Origin: UBA11740 sp049273695
GTDB taxonomy: Bacteria > Acidobacteriota > Blastocatellia > Pyrinomonadales > Pyrinomonadaceae
Length of the DNA: 64,000 nucleotides
Reading direction: 5' to 3'
Assembly: GCA_049273695.1 (NCBI GenBank)
Contig: JBASRE010000048.1
Coordinates: 62,001 to 126,000, forward strand
Shown here: one piece after another, positions 34,279 through 43,284 of the stretch
Layout: each line of letters begins with the position of its first letter
How positions within the stretch are numbered: the stretch's first letter is position 1
Translations under genes and position numbers: made by a program
The notes under the pieces: model-generated
What the model was told of the DNA's origin: nothing
Database searches by the model: none
Seen by the model: the letters and a program-made list of their open reading frames with translations, nothing else

Positions 34279-35340
34279 TTACCCCCTTTCCCGCATTTTC
34301 TCCTGCGCATATGAGAACCAACTCGCCTCGACCTCGGTTTCCTGACCGGGGGTGTATGCTACGCAGTCGAACCACTCGTCTTCTGCGCCCCGCTTCCCCT
34401 GCGCTTCGAGCAGGTAGCCAAGCAGGCAGTGCGCTGCCGCCCCGTCCTTGCGCCGCGTGACCGCCGCGCGAAGGTCGTTCTCGGCCTGCTGGTAGTTTTT
34501 CAACTCGTAATTCGCCCACCCACGATTTTTGTAAAGCGAATACTCAAGATACTCGTCCCGAGGCGAATGGTCGAGCGCGTTGTTGAGTACCTGAAGCGCG
34601 TTGTGGTAGTCCTTGTTCTCGCCGCGCTTGAGCAGCAGCCGCGCTAGGTTGTTGTGCGCCTGCAGGAATTGGAAGTCGAGAATTATCGCCTTGCTGTACT
34701 CGTCGATGGCTTCGTCGTACTTGTGCAAATCCTCGTATGCGACTGCAAGCCCGTAGCGCGCCTGCGCGTAGTCCGCGTCAAAGCTGAGCGCGCGCCGGTA
34801 GTCGTACACGGCGGCCGTTATGTCGCGCCGTTCGACGGCGCGCGCGGCACGGTTGTTGTAGTATCTGGCGGCCAATGGGAGTGACAGCCTCGCGCCGAGC
34901 GCAAGGGCAAGCACGACAGCTGAGATTACCAGCCACCTCGCGGCGCGGAAATTCCTGTTGAACCCGAAGCCGGCCAGCAACCGTTCGACCCATTTTCGCC
35001 CGCCTTCAAAAAGTGCGAGCAGCGCCAGTGCAACTTGGATGGTAAGCAGTGGAACTTGGACCAAGTTTCTAACGATGTTCAATCGGTCCCCGCCGACGCT
35101 GAGGTACCTCTCGACAATGTCAGCCAGTAGGGTGACGGCGGCGGTTAGTATGAAGGCCGTCAGGATAATCAGTAAAACCCGGATCCGCTGCTGCCTCGCT
35201 TCCGGCGGGCGGTGGGGGGCAGACCGGCCCGGCCTTATCCGCTGCCTTTTGTTGTTCATATCACGAAGCCCTACGACTGGGAAACGTTCAAGTCTATTGC
35301 CACCCTGAACAAGACGAACTTCTCGCCACTGTTCCAACAT
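34279..35340 (-). CDS. Membrane-anchored TPR protein of the caspase cluster
   Basis: Up to 353 residues; an internal ATG at 35259 (MNNKRQRIRPGRSA) is an equally likely start, since neither has a strong RBS. Three hydrophobic segments lie in the first half: RVLLIILTAFILTAAVTLLA, QVPLLTIQVALALLALF and WLVISAVVLALALGARLSL. The C-terminal half is TPR repeats (AAVYDYRRALSFDADYAQAR; YGLAVAYEDLHKYDEAIDEY; YKNRGWANYELKNYQQAEND). The TPRs may present a docking surface at the membrane. Its stop is 2 bp before the start of the FecR/TPR gene, so the two are coupled. Confidence 0.78.
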   Translation of the reverse strand: MLEQWREVRLVQGGNRLERFPVVGLRDMNNKRQRIRPGRSAPHRPPEARQQRIRVLLIILTAFILTAAVTLLADIVERYLSVGGDRLNIVRNLVQVPLLTIQVALALLALFEGGRKWVERLLAGFGFNRNFRAARWLVISAVVLALALGARLSLPLAARYYNNRAARAVERRDITAAVYDYRRALSFDADYAQARYGLAVAYEDLHKYDEAIDEYSKAIILDFQFLQAHNNLARLLLKRGENKDYHNALQVLNNALDHSPRDEYLEYSLYKNRGWANYELKNYQQAENDLRAAVTRRKDGAAAHCLLGYLLEAQGKRGAEDEWFDCVAYTPGQETEVEASWFSYAQEKMRERG

Positions 35341-35407
35341 GGCTCGGGCTAGAGCATCAAGAGGGGCAACGGCGTGGCGAAAGAACGAGGCCTTGGCCTA
35401 CTCCTCA

Positions 35408-38400
35408 CTATTGCGACCGCTTCCTGATGAACACGAAGACGCCGCTGTCGTGCCCGGAGTTGTAGAGCGGGTCGAACTGAGGCGTCTGCTCTGACTTCCC
35501 GGACACGGGGATACGTATGTATTCGTAGAACAATTCTTCCGCTGTGAAAATATCTGTCTCGAACGTCTGCAAGCCTTTTAGGAATGCGTTGGCGAAGACG
35601 GAGTGGCCGTTGCCGCTGTTGTCCTCAACCGGCTCGTTGCCACCGCTCGCGATTAGGGTACGAGAGGTGCCGAACATCATCTTGCGCAGATATCTCTCCC
35701 TCTCAGTGATCTTGTACGTTCCAACGATCTCACCTCTGGGTATTGCCCCCGAATAGCAACTATCCGATACAACAAGGACGTGCCTGGCATCCATCCCTTT
35801 AAGACTTATTGTGATGTCGTCAGCGCTAATCCACTCGGTAGCATCTCCCGGCGCGGCGTTGACGGGCCACCAGTATCCCTTCTTAACTCTATTGTCCAGG
35901 TAACCATGACCAGCATAATAAATAAGCAGGTTCGAATTAGCGTCCAACTCACGCTTGAACCTGTTGATCTCACCCATTATCTGCTCCCGGGTCCCGTCCT
36001 TGAGCAGTTTGGTTTGGAAGCCGAAGTCATCCGAGAGCATTTTAGCTACGTCCTCGGCGTCCTTCACCGCTGTCGTTAGAGACTTGGTGAACCGGTAGTT
36101 GTTGTTACCGATGACCAGAGCATAGAACTTCTTAGACGGCAACTGCCGACGCAGGCTGTCTTCCGCTGCAGCTTGGGAGCGGCCTAGTTCGGGAGTGGAC
36201 TCTGGGCTTGGGCTGGTAACCGCAAGGGCGACACCAGGCCCGACTGCACTGCCAAGCCGCACTTTGACAATTTCGGGTTTGTTGAACTGGCGCTGGTATT
36301 GAGCCGCCCCATAGATTCTGTCGCCAGCACGCCATGTAACATATTGCGACGCCCCAGCCGAGCCATCGTAATATCCGTCGGGGGTGAGGGTGAGCCAATT
36401 GCCATCCTTGAACGAGATCAACGTGAGGAGCAATTTGCCATCGCCAGCTGACCAGAGGTTCGTCGTCCCATCTTCGCCGCCGGAGATCAGAGTTTTTCCG
36501 TCCGGGCCAAAAGCAACGGTGTCAACCGCGGACGTATGGGCCCTGAACTCTCTGATCAGGGCACCGTCGGCCGATTTCCTAAGACTGATTGTTCCGGCAC
36601 TGGTCGAACTAGCCAGGAGCGTGCCGCTTGGATCAAGAGCGACAGACCGGACAGGGCTTCCCTCGTCGATGCGTCTGATTAGCTCGCCGGCGACCGACCA
36701 GAACTTTACTGCGTTCTCCTGGTTGCCGGTGATGAGGACTTTGCCGTCCGAGCTAAAGACGACAGAATTCACGCTCTGTTGCAGGTCCTTGATAGTGCGC
36801 AAATATGTGCCGCTAGCTACGTCCCAGACGTGCAGCGGCAAAAACGTATCGCCAGCAACCAACAGGTTGCCGTCGGGGCTAAATGCCACCGATAGGACGT
36901 AGCCGGGCCCACTGACGGGTCTCGCAAAATTCGCTTTGATGACGGGCGTACGAGAGGCTGCTCGGAAGTTGTCCGGTAGGACCAAGGACTTAATGAGGCT
37001 ACCACTTTGGGTATTGAGAAGCTTGACCTGGATGTACTCACCTGCAGCGGCTAATAAGCGGCCATCGGGGCTAAACGCGATACACTGAAGGTGGTCGTCC
37101 TTTCCGCGGAAGGACCATAGCAACTGGCCGTTGGCGGTGGACCAGAGCCGGACTCCTTCCGCAGCACTCACAGAAGCTAACACAGTGCCGTCGCGGTTGA
37201 AGGCTAAATCAAGTACTGCGTCAGTGTGCCCTGAAAGCACGCGGAGCGGCTTACCGCTCCGTGTGTCCCAGAAGACTACCTTTCCGCCGCTGCCGACCGC
37301 GATGATTTTGCCGTTGGGACTGACTGCGAGCTTACCGCCCGACTCAGTGCTGGGCGCGAGCACGCCCAATAGTCTCCCGGTGTCACGACTCCATAGTTTT
37401 GCGATTGAATCACTGCCCCCGGTGATCAGGGTCTTCCCGTCCGGGCTAAAGCTGAGAGCGTTTACGTGTTCACCATCCTCTTCACTATCCACGCCAGGAA
37501 CGACTCCCTCCAACTTGCTTATGAGTTGTCCGCTCGCGACGTCGCGTATTTCGACGCAGCGCGCGCTCGCACAATTGAATGCGAAGTTGCTAGAGTCTCT
37601 GCTGAAGGCCAGCACATTTGCTGGCCCCGGTAGGCTAATGGTGCGTATCGCGTGGCCCTGCATGTTCCACACCGTCACAACCTTATTACTTAAGGTCGCG
37701 AATGATGTACCGCCAGAAACGATGAACATTGCGTCCACATAGTCGGGAGTGTTAATGCTCTTGATTAAGTTTCCGGTAGGCAAAGACCATATTCTTATTG
37801 TCTTGTCGTTTCCTATTGAGATGAGGGCACGTCCTCGCAAAGCGAAGTCTGCGTCGCTGACCGCTGAGGAGTGTCCTTTTAGAGTATGTAATTGCCTGCC
37901 AGTCTCAACGTCCCAAATTCGCAGAGTGTTGTCTGAGACTTCTTGATAGAGGCCACCAGCTGTCGCTAGGGTCTTACCATCAGGACTGAACGCAACCGAG
38001 TTGACGCCGGAGTGATGACCAGGCAAACGACGAATTAATCTGCCACTCTGAACCTCCCAGATAACGACTTCGTTATTGTCACCGCACGACGCTAGTAGCT
38101 TGCTATCCGGACTGAAGTCGATTGCAGAAACTCCTCCCGAGTGCCCTTCAAGATCATTGAGTAGTTTTCTGCTTGTGGCGTTCCAGAGTTTGATCTTTTT
38201 GTCACCGCCAGCGGTGGCAATGAGGACGCCGTCGGGACTGTACGCGACATCGTTTACATCTTCATGATGCCCGGTCTGGATGAGCAACCTTGGGCTCGGG
38301 CGGAAGTCCTGCTGAGCAGTCGAAGGAATTGCAGCCAGGATCAAGAACCAGATGAGTAACGTCAGAGTTGCGGTCAGTTGACGAAAGACTTGGTGGGTAG

Positions 38401-38410
38401 CCATAGTCAT
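35408..38410 (-). CDS. Exported WD40-repeat caspase-like protease (copy 2)
   Basis: 1000 residues, same plan as copy 1: signal peptide (LTATLTLLIWFLILAAIPST, cut near AQQ), WD40 blades from about residue 45 to 690 (VNDVAYSPDGVLIATAGGDK; LKGHSSAVSDADFALRG), then peptidase C14 with FYALVIGNNNYRFTKSL, the His in YYAGHGY (about residue 834) and the Cys in SDSCYSGA (about 884). First gene of the cluster, 67 bp ahead of the membrane TPR gene. Both catalytic residues are present. It could be a protease that matures or kills in response to an envelope signal; no substrate can be inferred. Confidence 0.88.
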   Translation of the reverse strand: MTMATHQVFRQLTATLTLLIWFLILAAIPSTAQQDFRPSPRLLIQTGHHEDVNDVAYSPDGVLIATAGGDKKIKLWNATSRKLLNDLEGHSGGVSAIDFSPDSKLLASCGDNNEVVIWEVQSGRLIRRLPGHHSGVNSVAFSPDGKTLATAGGLYQEVSDNTLRIWDVETGRQLHTLKGHSSAVSDADFALRGRALISIGNDKTIRIWSLPTGNLIKSINTPDYVDAMFIVSGGTSFATLSNKVVTVWNMQGHAIRTISLPGPANVLAFSRDSSNFAFNCASARCVEIRDVASGQLISKLEGVVPGVDSEEDGEHVNALSFSPDGKTLITGGSDSIAKLWSRDTGRLLGVLAPSTESGGKLAVSPNGKIIAVGSGGKVVFWDTRSGKPLRVLSGHTDAVLDLAFNRDGTVLASVSAAEGVRLWSTANGQLLWSFRGKDDHLQCIAFSPDGRLLAAAGEYIQVKLLNTQSGSLIKSLVLPDNFRAASRTPVIKANFARPVSGPGYVLSVAFSPDGNLLVAGDTFLPLHVWDVASGTYLRTIKDLQQSVNSVVFSSDGKVLITGNQENAVKFWSVAGELIRRIDEGSPVRSVALDPSGTLLASSTSAGTISLRKSADGALIREFRAHTSAVDTVAFGPDGKTLISGGEDGTTNLWSAGDGKLLLTLISFKDGNWLTLTPDGYYDGSAGASQYVTWRAGDRIYGAAQYQRQFNKPEIVKVRLGSAVGPGVALAVTSPSPESTPELGRSQAAAEDSLRRQLPSKKFYALVIGNNNYRFTKSLTTAVKDAEDVAKMLSDDFGFQTKLLKDGTREQIMGEINRFKRELDANSNLLIYYAGHGYLDNRVKKGYWWPVNAAPGDATEWISADDITISLKGMDARHVLVVSDSCYSGAIPRGEIVGTYKITERERYLRKMMFGTSRTLIASGGNEPVEDNSGNGHSVFANAFLKGLQTFETDIFTAEELFYEYIRIPVSGKSEQTPQFDPLYNSGHDSGVFVFIRKRSQ

Positions 38411-38733
38411 TTTTGGTCATCCTATATGGGAAGAAGGTTGTAGCCGACATATGCGAGAGGTAATCCGTTACAACGGGTCTATTATTTGGCCTCGCACTTT
38501 CGTCCTGAGTCTAAATGGCGAGGTTAGAGCGATAATCGCACCGGCAATGTGATTTATACCATATGTCGGCTTCGTTTCTCCCAGTTAGCAAGACTCTGAG
38601 CGTGCGATTCTAACCGCGAAACACTAGTGAAATTTCCAGATCCGTGCCTTCGTTATTTTGAAAGTACATCGGCGGATTACAAAGAAGACCGCTTGAAAGA
38701 ACGTCAAAAATCTTGCTTGTTTGAGGACGAACC
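38411..38733. other. Divergent intergenic region, 323 bp
   Basis: Separates the start of the caspase cluster (minus) from the sugar dehydrogenase (plus), so it should hold both promoters. AT-richer than the genes. No operator or riboswitch recognised. Confidence 0.45.
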
Positions 38734-39906
38734 ATGAATCTGGTGTTTTGTTTAATCGTCTGTTGCGTTTTGGGCGGCGTTTACATAGGCTGCCCAGTCC
38801 AAATCAGCGGAGGACCTTCGAAAGTCAAAGGTGGCCTAAACCTCGCTGGCTCCAAGGTTTCTAAGACACCACAATACCGGGTCGAGACGGTCGCTACCGG
38901 TCTTGAAGTCCCGTGGGCCATCGCTTTCACCCCAGACGGTCGCATATTTCTTACGGAGAGACCGGGTCGAGTGCGGGTGATTGAGCAGGGAAAACTCCGC
39001 CCCGAACCACTCGCTACACTCCCGGACGTTGAGCCATCCGGCGAAAGCGGCCTGATGGACATCACCCTTCACCCGCGATTCAGCGAGAACCACTTGCTGT
39101 ACCTCGTCTATGCCTACCATGACCAAACGCAGCGCGTCCGTGTAGTCCGCTTTCGCGAAGCTGACAATTTGCTAATAGATCGCAAGGTAATCATTGATAA
39201 CATTCCCGCAGCTCGTTATCACGCCGGGAGCCGTCTCCGCTTCGGACCTGACGGAAAACTTTATGTCACAACTGGTGACGCGACCGATGGGCGTCTGGCG
39301 CAACGTCTCGACTCCCTCGCCGGAAAGACGCTGCGGTTGAATGACGACGGAAGCGTCCCGTCGGATAATCCGTTCGTAAGTCAAGTGAGCGCCCGTCGCG
39401 AAGTCTGGTCATACGGGCACCGAAACGCGCAGGGTTTAGCGTGGCAGCCGAGCACGAACCTTATGTTCCAAACCGAGCATGGCCCGTCACCAGGCTTCGA
39501 CGGTCGTGAGGGTGGCGACGAAGTCAACGTAGTCGAGCGAGGCAAAAACTACGGCTGGAATAGGATCAGCCATCGGGAGACCCACTCGGGGATGGAGTCC
39601 CCTCTGCTCGAATATACACCGGCGGTTGCGCCCGCGAGTGCAATGTTCTATCTGGGAGCTGTGTTCCCGCTATTTCGAGGTGACCTCTTTTTCGGAACCC
39701 TGCGCGGCGAGTCGGTGATCCGAGTCCGGCTGGACGGTAGGCGTGTTATCAGTCAGGAACGGCTCTTTCAAGGAAGCTACGGCCGTATCCGCGAGGTGGC
39801 CGAAGCTCCCGATGGGACAATCTACTTCACAACATCGAACCGGGATGGTAGAGGAGTGCCGACAAAGGATGACGACCGAATTCTTCGCCTAGTGTCCGTG
39901 AAGTAG
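38734..39906 (+). CDS. PQQ-dependent sugar dehydrogenase (glucose/sorbosone type)
   Basis: 390 residues. The N-terminus MNLVFCLIVCCVLGGVYIGC is a signal peptide with a Cys that could be a lipobox (YIGC, not ideal). The six-bladed soluble aldose dehydrogenase fold is visible: PWAIAFTPDGRIFLTERPGR, GESGLMDITLHPRF, YHAGSRLRFGPDGKLYVTTG, YGHRNAQGLAWQP, TEHGPSPGFDGREGGDEVNV and GKNYGWNRISH. Family members oxidise aldoses in the periplasm using pyrroloquinoline quinone. Within the island it is transcribed away from the caspase cluster. Confidence 0.88.
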   Translation: MNLVFCLIVCCVLGGVYIGCPVQISGGPSKVKGGLNLAGSKVSKTPQYRVETVATGLEVPWAIAFTPDGRIFLTERPGRVRVIEQGKLRPEPLATLPDVEPSGESGLMDITLHPRFSENHLLYLVYAYHDQTQRVRVVRFREADNLLIDRKVIIDNIPAARYHAGSRLRFGPDGKLYVTTGDATDGRLAQRLDSLAGKTLRLNDDGSVPSDNPFVSQVSARREVWSYGHRNAQGLAWQPSTNLMFQTEHGPSPGFDGREGGDEVNVVERGKNYGWNRISHRETHSGMESPLLEYTPAVAPASAMFYLGAVFPLFRGDLFFGTLRGESVIRVRLDGRRVISQERLFQGSYGRIREVAEAPDGTIYFTTSNRDGRGVPTKDDDRILRLVSVK

Positions 39907-39950
39907 CCCACACATCTGCTGCGTTCTCCAACTGGATGTTATCGTTGAAT

Positions 39951-40359
39951 ATGAGTATAGAACTAGCTCGACGGTTTATTTTTGACGCTCGACGCAGCCA
40001 CATGATGGAGGAATTGAAACAAGGCCACAATTTCAATCAGCTTGCTGGATGAGGTCGACGAGATGGGTGAGTTTTCCCGGCAGTTGATCCCTGATTTGAT
40101 TGGGGCTATGAGGCGTGGTGTTTACTTTCCGACCAGTCCACTCGTTAGCATAATCGCGCGATTGAAAGCGACGAGTTGTTACATGCTGCGCTTGAACAGT
40201 ATGAGGGCGAGTGATCACTCAACACTTTCGATCGCTGTACGTTGTTGGTTGCTGGTTTTCTGCAATTTCAGGACCCACTCCTGGAAGAACTGTTTCAAGT
40301 TTTTGAGAATGATGCTGAGCCCCGGCGATCTGCAATTGTGGAAGTGTAAGTATCCCTAG
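39951..40359 (+). pseudogene. Possible frameshifted gene remnant
   Basis: A 33-codon frame (MSIELARRFIFDARRSHMME to a TGA at 40050-40052) runs into a second frame from 40042 (LDEVDEMGEFSRQLIPDLIG onward, to 40359). Shifting one base near 40042 would join them (NFNQ-LLDEVDEMGEF). No family recognised and no RBS for the second part. It sits between the sugar dehydrogenase and the IS3 element. Given as a remnant with low confidence. Confidence 0.3.
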
Positions 40360-40360
40360 T

Positions 40361-41216
40361 TTAGGTCCACGCATAAGTAGAGACTTCGGGCATTTGGGTT
40401 AATAGATATTCCCTGGGCGTCAAGTCTCCCAGAGCATCGTGTGGCCGGTCTTCGTTGTACTCCTTGAGCCACGTTTCGGTCTGTTCACGCACCTCGTTCA
40501 AACTCTGAAATACATACATGTCGAGCACCGCCTGGCGGTAGCTACGATTGAATCTTTCAATGAAGCCATTCTGCATCGGTTTGCCCGGTTTGATGAACTC
40601 TAGTGTCACGTCATGCTGCTCGGCCCCTTCAGCCAGAGCCAGAGCGATGAACTCCGGACCATTGTCTAACCTGAGCTTGAGGGGATAGCCGCGGACAGCG
40701 GCTATCCGTTCAAGCTCGCGCACCACCCGCTCAGCCGTCAGGCTAAAGTCCACCGCGACCGCCAGCGCTTCGCGATTGAAGTCGTCGACCACATTGAAAG
40801 TCCGGAAGCGACGACCATCCCACAACGCATCGCTCATGAAGTCTGCTGACCAACATTCGTTCATGGCTTCAGGCACCGCCAACGGTGTCGGATTGCGCGT
40901 CGGCAATCGTCGCTTTCCTTTCCGCCGTTTGTTCAATTTCAGGCTGCAATACACGCGCTGCACCCGTTTTGTGATTCCACGGTCGTCCCTGCCGCCGGAG
41001 CCGCTTGTACAGCTTCGGGAATCCTTCCTCCGTTCGTCGATGTGCCAACTCCAAAAGCAGCTTGATAATCTCGTCGTCACGATTCGGTCGGCGCCGATAG
41101 CGATAGACCGATCTTCGCAAACTCACCGCCGCGCAAGCTCGCCGTTCGCTCAGCTTATGCTCGCGTCGCAGCTCCACCACCAACTCGCGTTTGACCGCCG
41201 GCGTTACAGCTTTTTT
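40361..41216 (-). pseudogene. IS3-family transposase OrfB, frameshifted
   Basis: Reads KKAVTPAVKRELVVELRREH and continues through the HTH-like region to LRRQGRPWNHK, then changes frame at a run of four T on the plus strand (40967-40970). One base fewer restores HKRVQRVYCSLKLNKRRKGK. The integrase core (rve) follows: WSADFMSDALWDGRRFRTFN, LRLDNGPEFIALALAEGAEQ and FIKPGKPMQNGFIERFNRSY, which supply the D, D and E of the DDE triad. The shift is inside orfB rather than at the normal programmed site, so the transposase is probably dead. Confidence 0.8.
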
Positions 41217-41425
41217 GCGATCACATCTTTCAGCGCACGATTCTCCAGCAACAAGTCAGCTGAGATCTGCTTTAACCGCCGGTTCTCGTCTTCCAGTTCT
41301 CGCAACCGTCGAATGTCAGCTGCTTCCATCCCACCATACTTCGACTTCCATTTGTAATAGGTCGCTTCGCTGACTTCCTGCTCACGACAAACGTCCTTGA
41401 CCGCTCGTCCCGCCTCGACGGCGAG
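41204..41425 (-). pseudogene. IS3-family OrfA, N-terminus missing
   Basis: Only the C-terminal two thirds remain: VEAGRAVKDVCREQEVSEAT, YYKWKSKYGGMEAADIRRL and a leucine-zipper-like ELEDENRRLKQISADLLLEN, ending RALKDVIAKKL at the TAA at 41204-41206. The first 20 or so residues of the HTH domain are replaced by foreign sequence at about 41425. Confidence 0.75.
41210..41216 (-). other. Programmed -1 frameshift heptamer (A6G)
   Basis: On the minus strand AAAAAAG lies four bases before the orfA stop codon. This is the classical IS3 slippery site that makes the OrfAB fusion transposase. Confidence 0.8.
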
Positions 41426-41780
41426 CCACGTTTCAGTGAAGGGCAGTCAGGACGGCGGTTGGGGCCTGATTCAAAACTTCAAGCGCGGTCGCCATTATCA
41501 TGAGGCCGCTGATGCTTGGGCCGCAATTCACAAGAACCAAGACTTCTTGTATTGCCTGGTTCAATTTCAAGGTGTCGCATTAGGAGAGTGCCCGCGCGTG
41601 TATCTCGCGAGCGTTACCAACATTGCCAACCGGCACAAAGAATCTCGCAACGGATTAGGCGAGACAATCCTCTGGGAAAATTATTGCTACAAAAAAGGAC
41701 TAGCCAAAGGATGCACCGATAAGATTCCCGACGAATGGCGCTTTTCCCTTGAACGTCTAAAACCGTTTCTTCCAGACTGA
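41426..41780 (+). pseudogene. C-terminal fragment of a gene cut by the IS3 element
   Basis: About 115 codons read HVSVKGSQDGGWGLIQNFKR, YHEAADAWAAIHKN, FLYCLVQFQGVALGECPRVY and GCTDKIPDEWRFSLERLKPF. The sequence looks like real protein but has no start; its 5' part is missing at the junction with the IS. The VKGSxDGGWGL segment resembles the strand carrying the catalytic Lys in PD-(D/E)XK-fold proteins such as DUF4365; this is a guess. It was perhaps cargo of the island before an IS-mediated deletion removed both the IS end and this gene's 5' half. Confidence 0.55.
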
Positions 41781-41938
41781 TTCTTGAGGCAAGCCGATTT
41801 TATGAAGGCCAGCCGCCTTTTCTACGCAAAGCCTGCGCTCGACCACACGACTGTAATCCGACCATTCGACATAGATTGCCACAAGCTCAACGGTAACGAA
41901 GAGCCAAAGCGTGCGCCTGCAGGGAACCTTAGCAGTCG

Positions 41939-42004
41939 CGTAAGGACTCTATTGTTTAGGTAAGGACTTTATTTGTTATGTAAGCACTTTATTCGGGGCG
42001 ATCA
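41939..42004 (-). repeat. Right end R: three 15-bp sites at 20-bp intervals
   Basis: Inverse copies of the left-end site: CGTAAGGACTCTATT (41939-41953), GGTAAGGACTTTATT (41959-41973) and TGTAAGCACTTTATT (41979-41993), each exactly 20 bp apart. The inverted terminus CGGGGCGATCA ends at 42004. The distance from terminus to nearest site is 11 bp, as in both left ends. The pilC stop codon is 17 bp further on. Confidence 0.88.
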
Positions 42005-42021
42005 AACATCGCTGCTCGGGT

Positions 42022-43251
42022 TTAGTGGCCTGCTGACAGCTTGCCAATCAGCGAGAACATCGGCATGTACATCGAGATGACGATACCGCCGATGGTTACA
42101 CCGAGAAATCCAATCAATGCCGGTTCCATCAGGGTCAACAGGTTCGCAATCGCGGCATCCACTTCCTGCTCGTAGAAATCAGCAATCTTCCCCAGCATCG
42201 AATCCAGCGCACCGGTTTGTTCGCCGATCCCTACCATCTGCGCAACCATGTGCGGAAATAGCTCGGACGAGCGCAACGGCTCAACAAAGCTCTTGCCCTG
42301 TTCTACGCCGTCGCGGATCTGAACGATCGCGGTTTCAACAACGACGTTCCCAGCCGTGCGTGCGGTAATGTCCAGCGATTGCAAAATCGGAACACCGGAA
42401 GAAAGCAGAGTCGACAGCGTCCGCGAAAAGCGAGCAATCGCAATCTTGAGAAAAATTGATCCGAGCACCGGCACTTTCAGGAGAATGGTGTCGATGACCT
42501 TCCGCCCCTTCGGCGTCCGGTGGTAGAGCTTCAGCCCAACTACGGACGCGATTATCGCTGCCAGGATGCAGAGCCCGCCCCAACCCGCGAGGAAGTTACT
42601 GAGGCCCACTACGATTCGCGTGGGCAGCGGCAGCGGCTCTCCCGGGCCTAACAGGCCGAGAAAGATATTTTGGAATTGCGGAATGACGACGACCATGATG
42701 ACGGCGATGGCGACGATGGCCAGCAGAATCACGGCGACCGGATAGATAAGCGCCGAAACAACGTCGCGTTTCAACTTCACGATCTTTTCGATGAACGTAG
42801 AGAGTCGCTGCAGAATCAGATCCAGAATACCGCCGGTCTCGCCCGCTTCGACCATGTTCGAGTAGAGCTGATCGAACACTTTCGGATGACGAGTCATTGC
42901 GGCAGACAAGGTCGAACCTTCCTCGACGTCCTGGCGCACCTGGGCCAACACCTGCTGAAAATATTTGTTCTGCTGCTGCTGAGACAGAATGTCGAGACAC
43001 TGCACGAGCGGCAGACCGGCGTCGATCATGACGGAGAATTGCCGGGTGAAGATCGCGAGATCTTTCGACTTCACTTTCTTACTGCCGGCCAATTTCGGAA
43101 TGCCGATCTCGCGGCCCTTTTCTTTCACAGACATGAGCGTGATTTGCTCGCGTCGCAGCGCCTGGCGCAGCGCCTCGCGGTTGTCCGCCACGCGCTCGCC
43201 GGAAACAATCTCGTTCAGCCGGTTTTGGCCTTTGAAAACGTATGTTGGCAT
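42022..43251 (-). CDS. pilC: Type IV pilus inner-membrane platform protein PilC
   Basis: 409 residues with two GspF domains (KDLAIFTRQFSVMIDAGLPL...FDQLYSNMVEAGETGGILD; FLKIAIARFSRTLSTLLSSG...LFPHMVAQMVGIGEQTGALD). Hydrophobic segments lie near YPVAVILLAIVAIAVIMVVV, WGGLCILAAIIASVVGLKL and the C-terminus. It anchors the pilus motor ATPases at the inner membrane. Last gene of a minus-strand pilB-unknown-pilT-pilC cluster, 33 bp after pilT. The island's right end lies directly beyond its stop without touching the coding sequence. Confidence 0.95.
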   Translation of the reverse strand: MPTYVFKGQNRLNEIVSGERVADNREALRQALRREQITLMSVKEKGREIGIPKLAGSKKVKSKDLAIFTRQFSVMIDAGLPLVQCLDILSQQQQNKYFQQVLAQVRQDVEEGSTLSAAMTRHPKVFDQLYSNMVEAGETGGILDLILQRLSTFIEKIVKLKRDVVSALIYPVAVILLAIVAIAVIMVVVIPQFQNIFLGLLGPGEPLPLPTRIVVGLSNFLAGWGGLCILAAIIASVVGLKLYHRTPKGRKVIDTILLKVPVLGSIFLKIAIARFSRTLSTLLSSGVPILQSLDITARTAGNVVVETAIVQIRDGVEQGKSFVEPLRSSELFPHMVAQMVGIGEQTGALDSMLGKIADFYEQEVDAAIANLLTLMEPALIGFLGVTIGGIVISMYMPMFSLIGKLSAGH

Positions 43252-43284
43252 TTCCTAATGCTCCGTTCTGGGTGGTCGTTGTGG

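Larger units (their letters stand above)
40347..41425 (-). mobile_element. Broken IS3-family insertion sequence
   Basis: Contains IS3-type orfA and orfB on the minus strand with an A6G slippery site between them. The 3' side ends near 40347-40370 (minus strand GTGGACCTAAACTAGG, a plausible terminal repeat). The orfA side ends abruptly near 41425, where unrelated coding sequence begins, so one end of the element has been lost. Boundaries are approximate. Confidence 0.75.
21797..42004. mobile_element. Accessory island bounded by Tn7-like multi-site ends
   Basis: The outer limits are inverted termini TGATC...GATCA with three internal 15-bp sites each (21797-21945 and 41939-42004). It lies between the convergent genes for the epimerase (stop 3 bp away) and pilC (stop 17 bp away), and its contents (RHS protein, WD40-caspase cluster, broken IS3 element) are typical accessory genes. 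A second left end at 29668 divides it, so it may be two nested or tandem elements. No TnsA/B/C-like gene is present. The bases flanking the ends (AACCC and AACAT) do not form a clean 5-bp duplication. Confidence 0.65.

Noticed and set aside
21797..42004. CRISPR-associated transposon
   Set aside because: The ends resemble Tn7-like ends, but there are no Cas, TniQ or Tns genes and no repeat-spacer array in the window.
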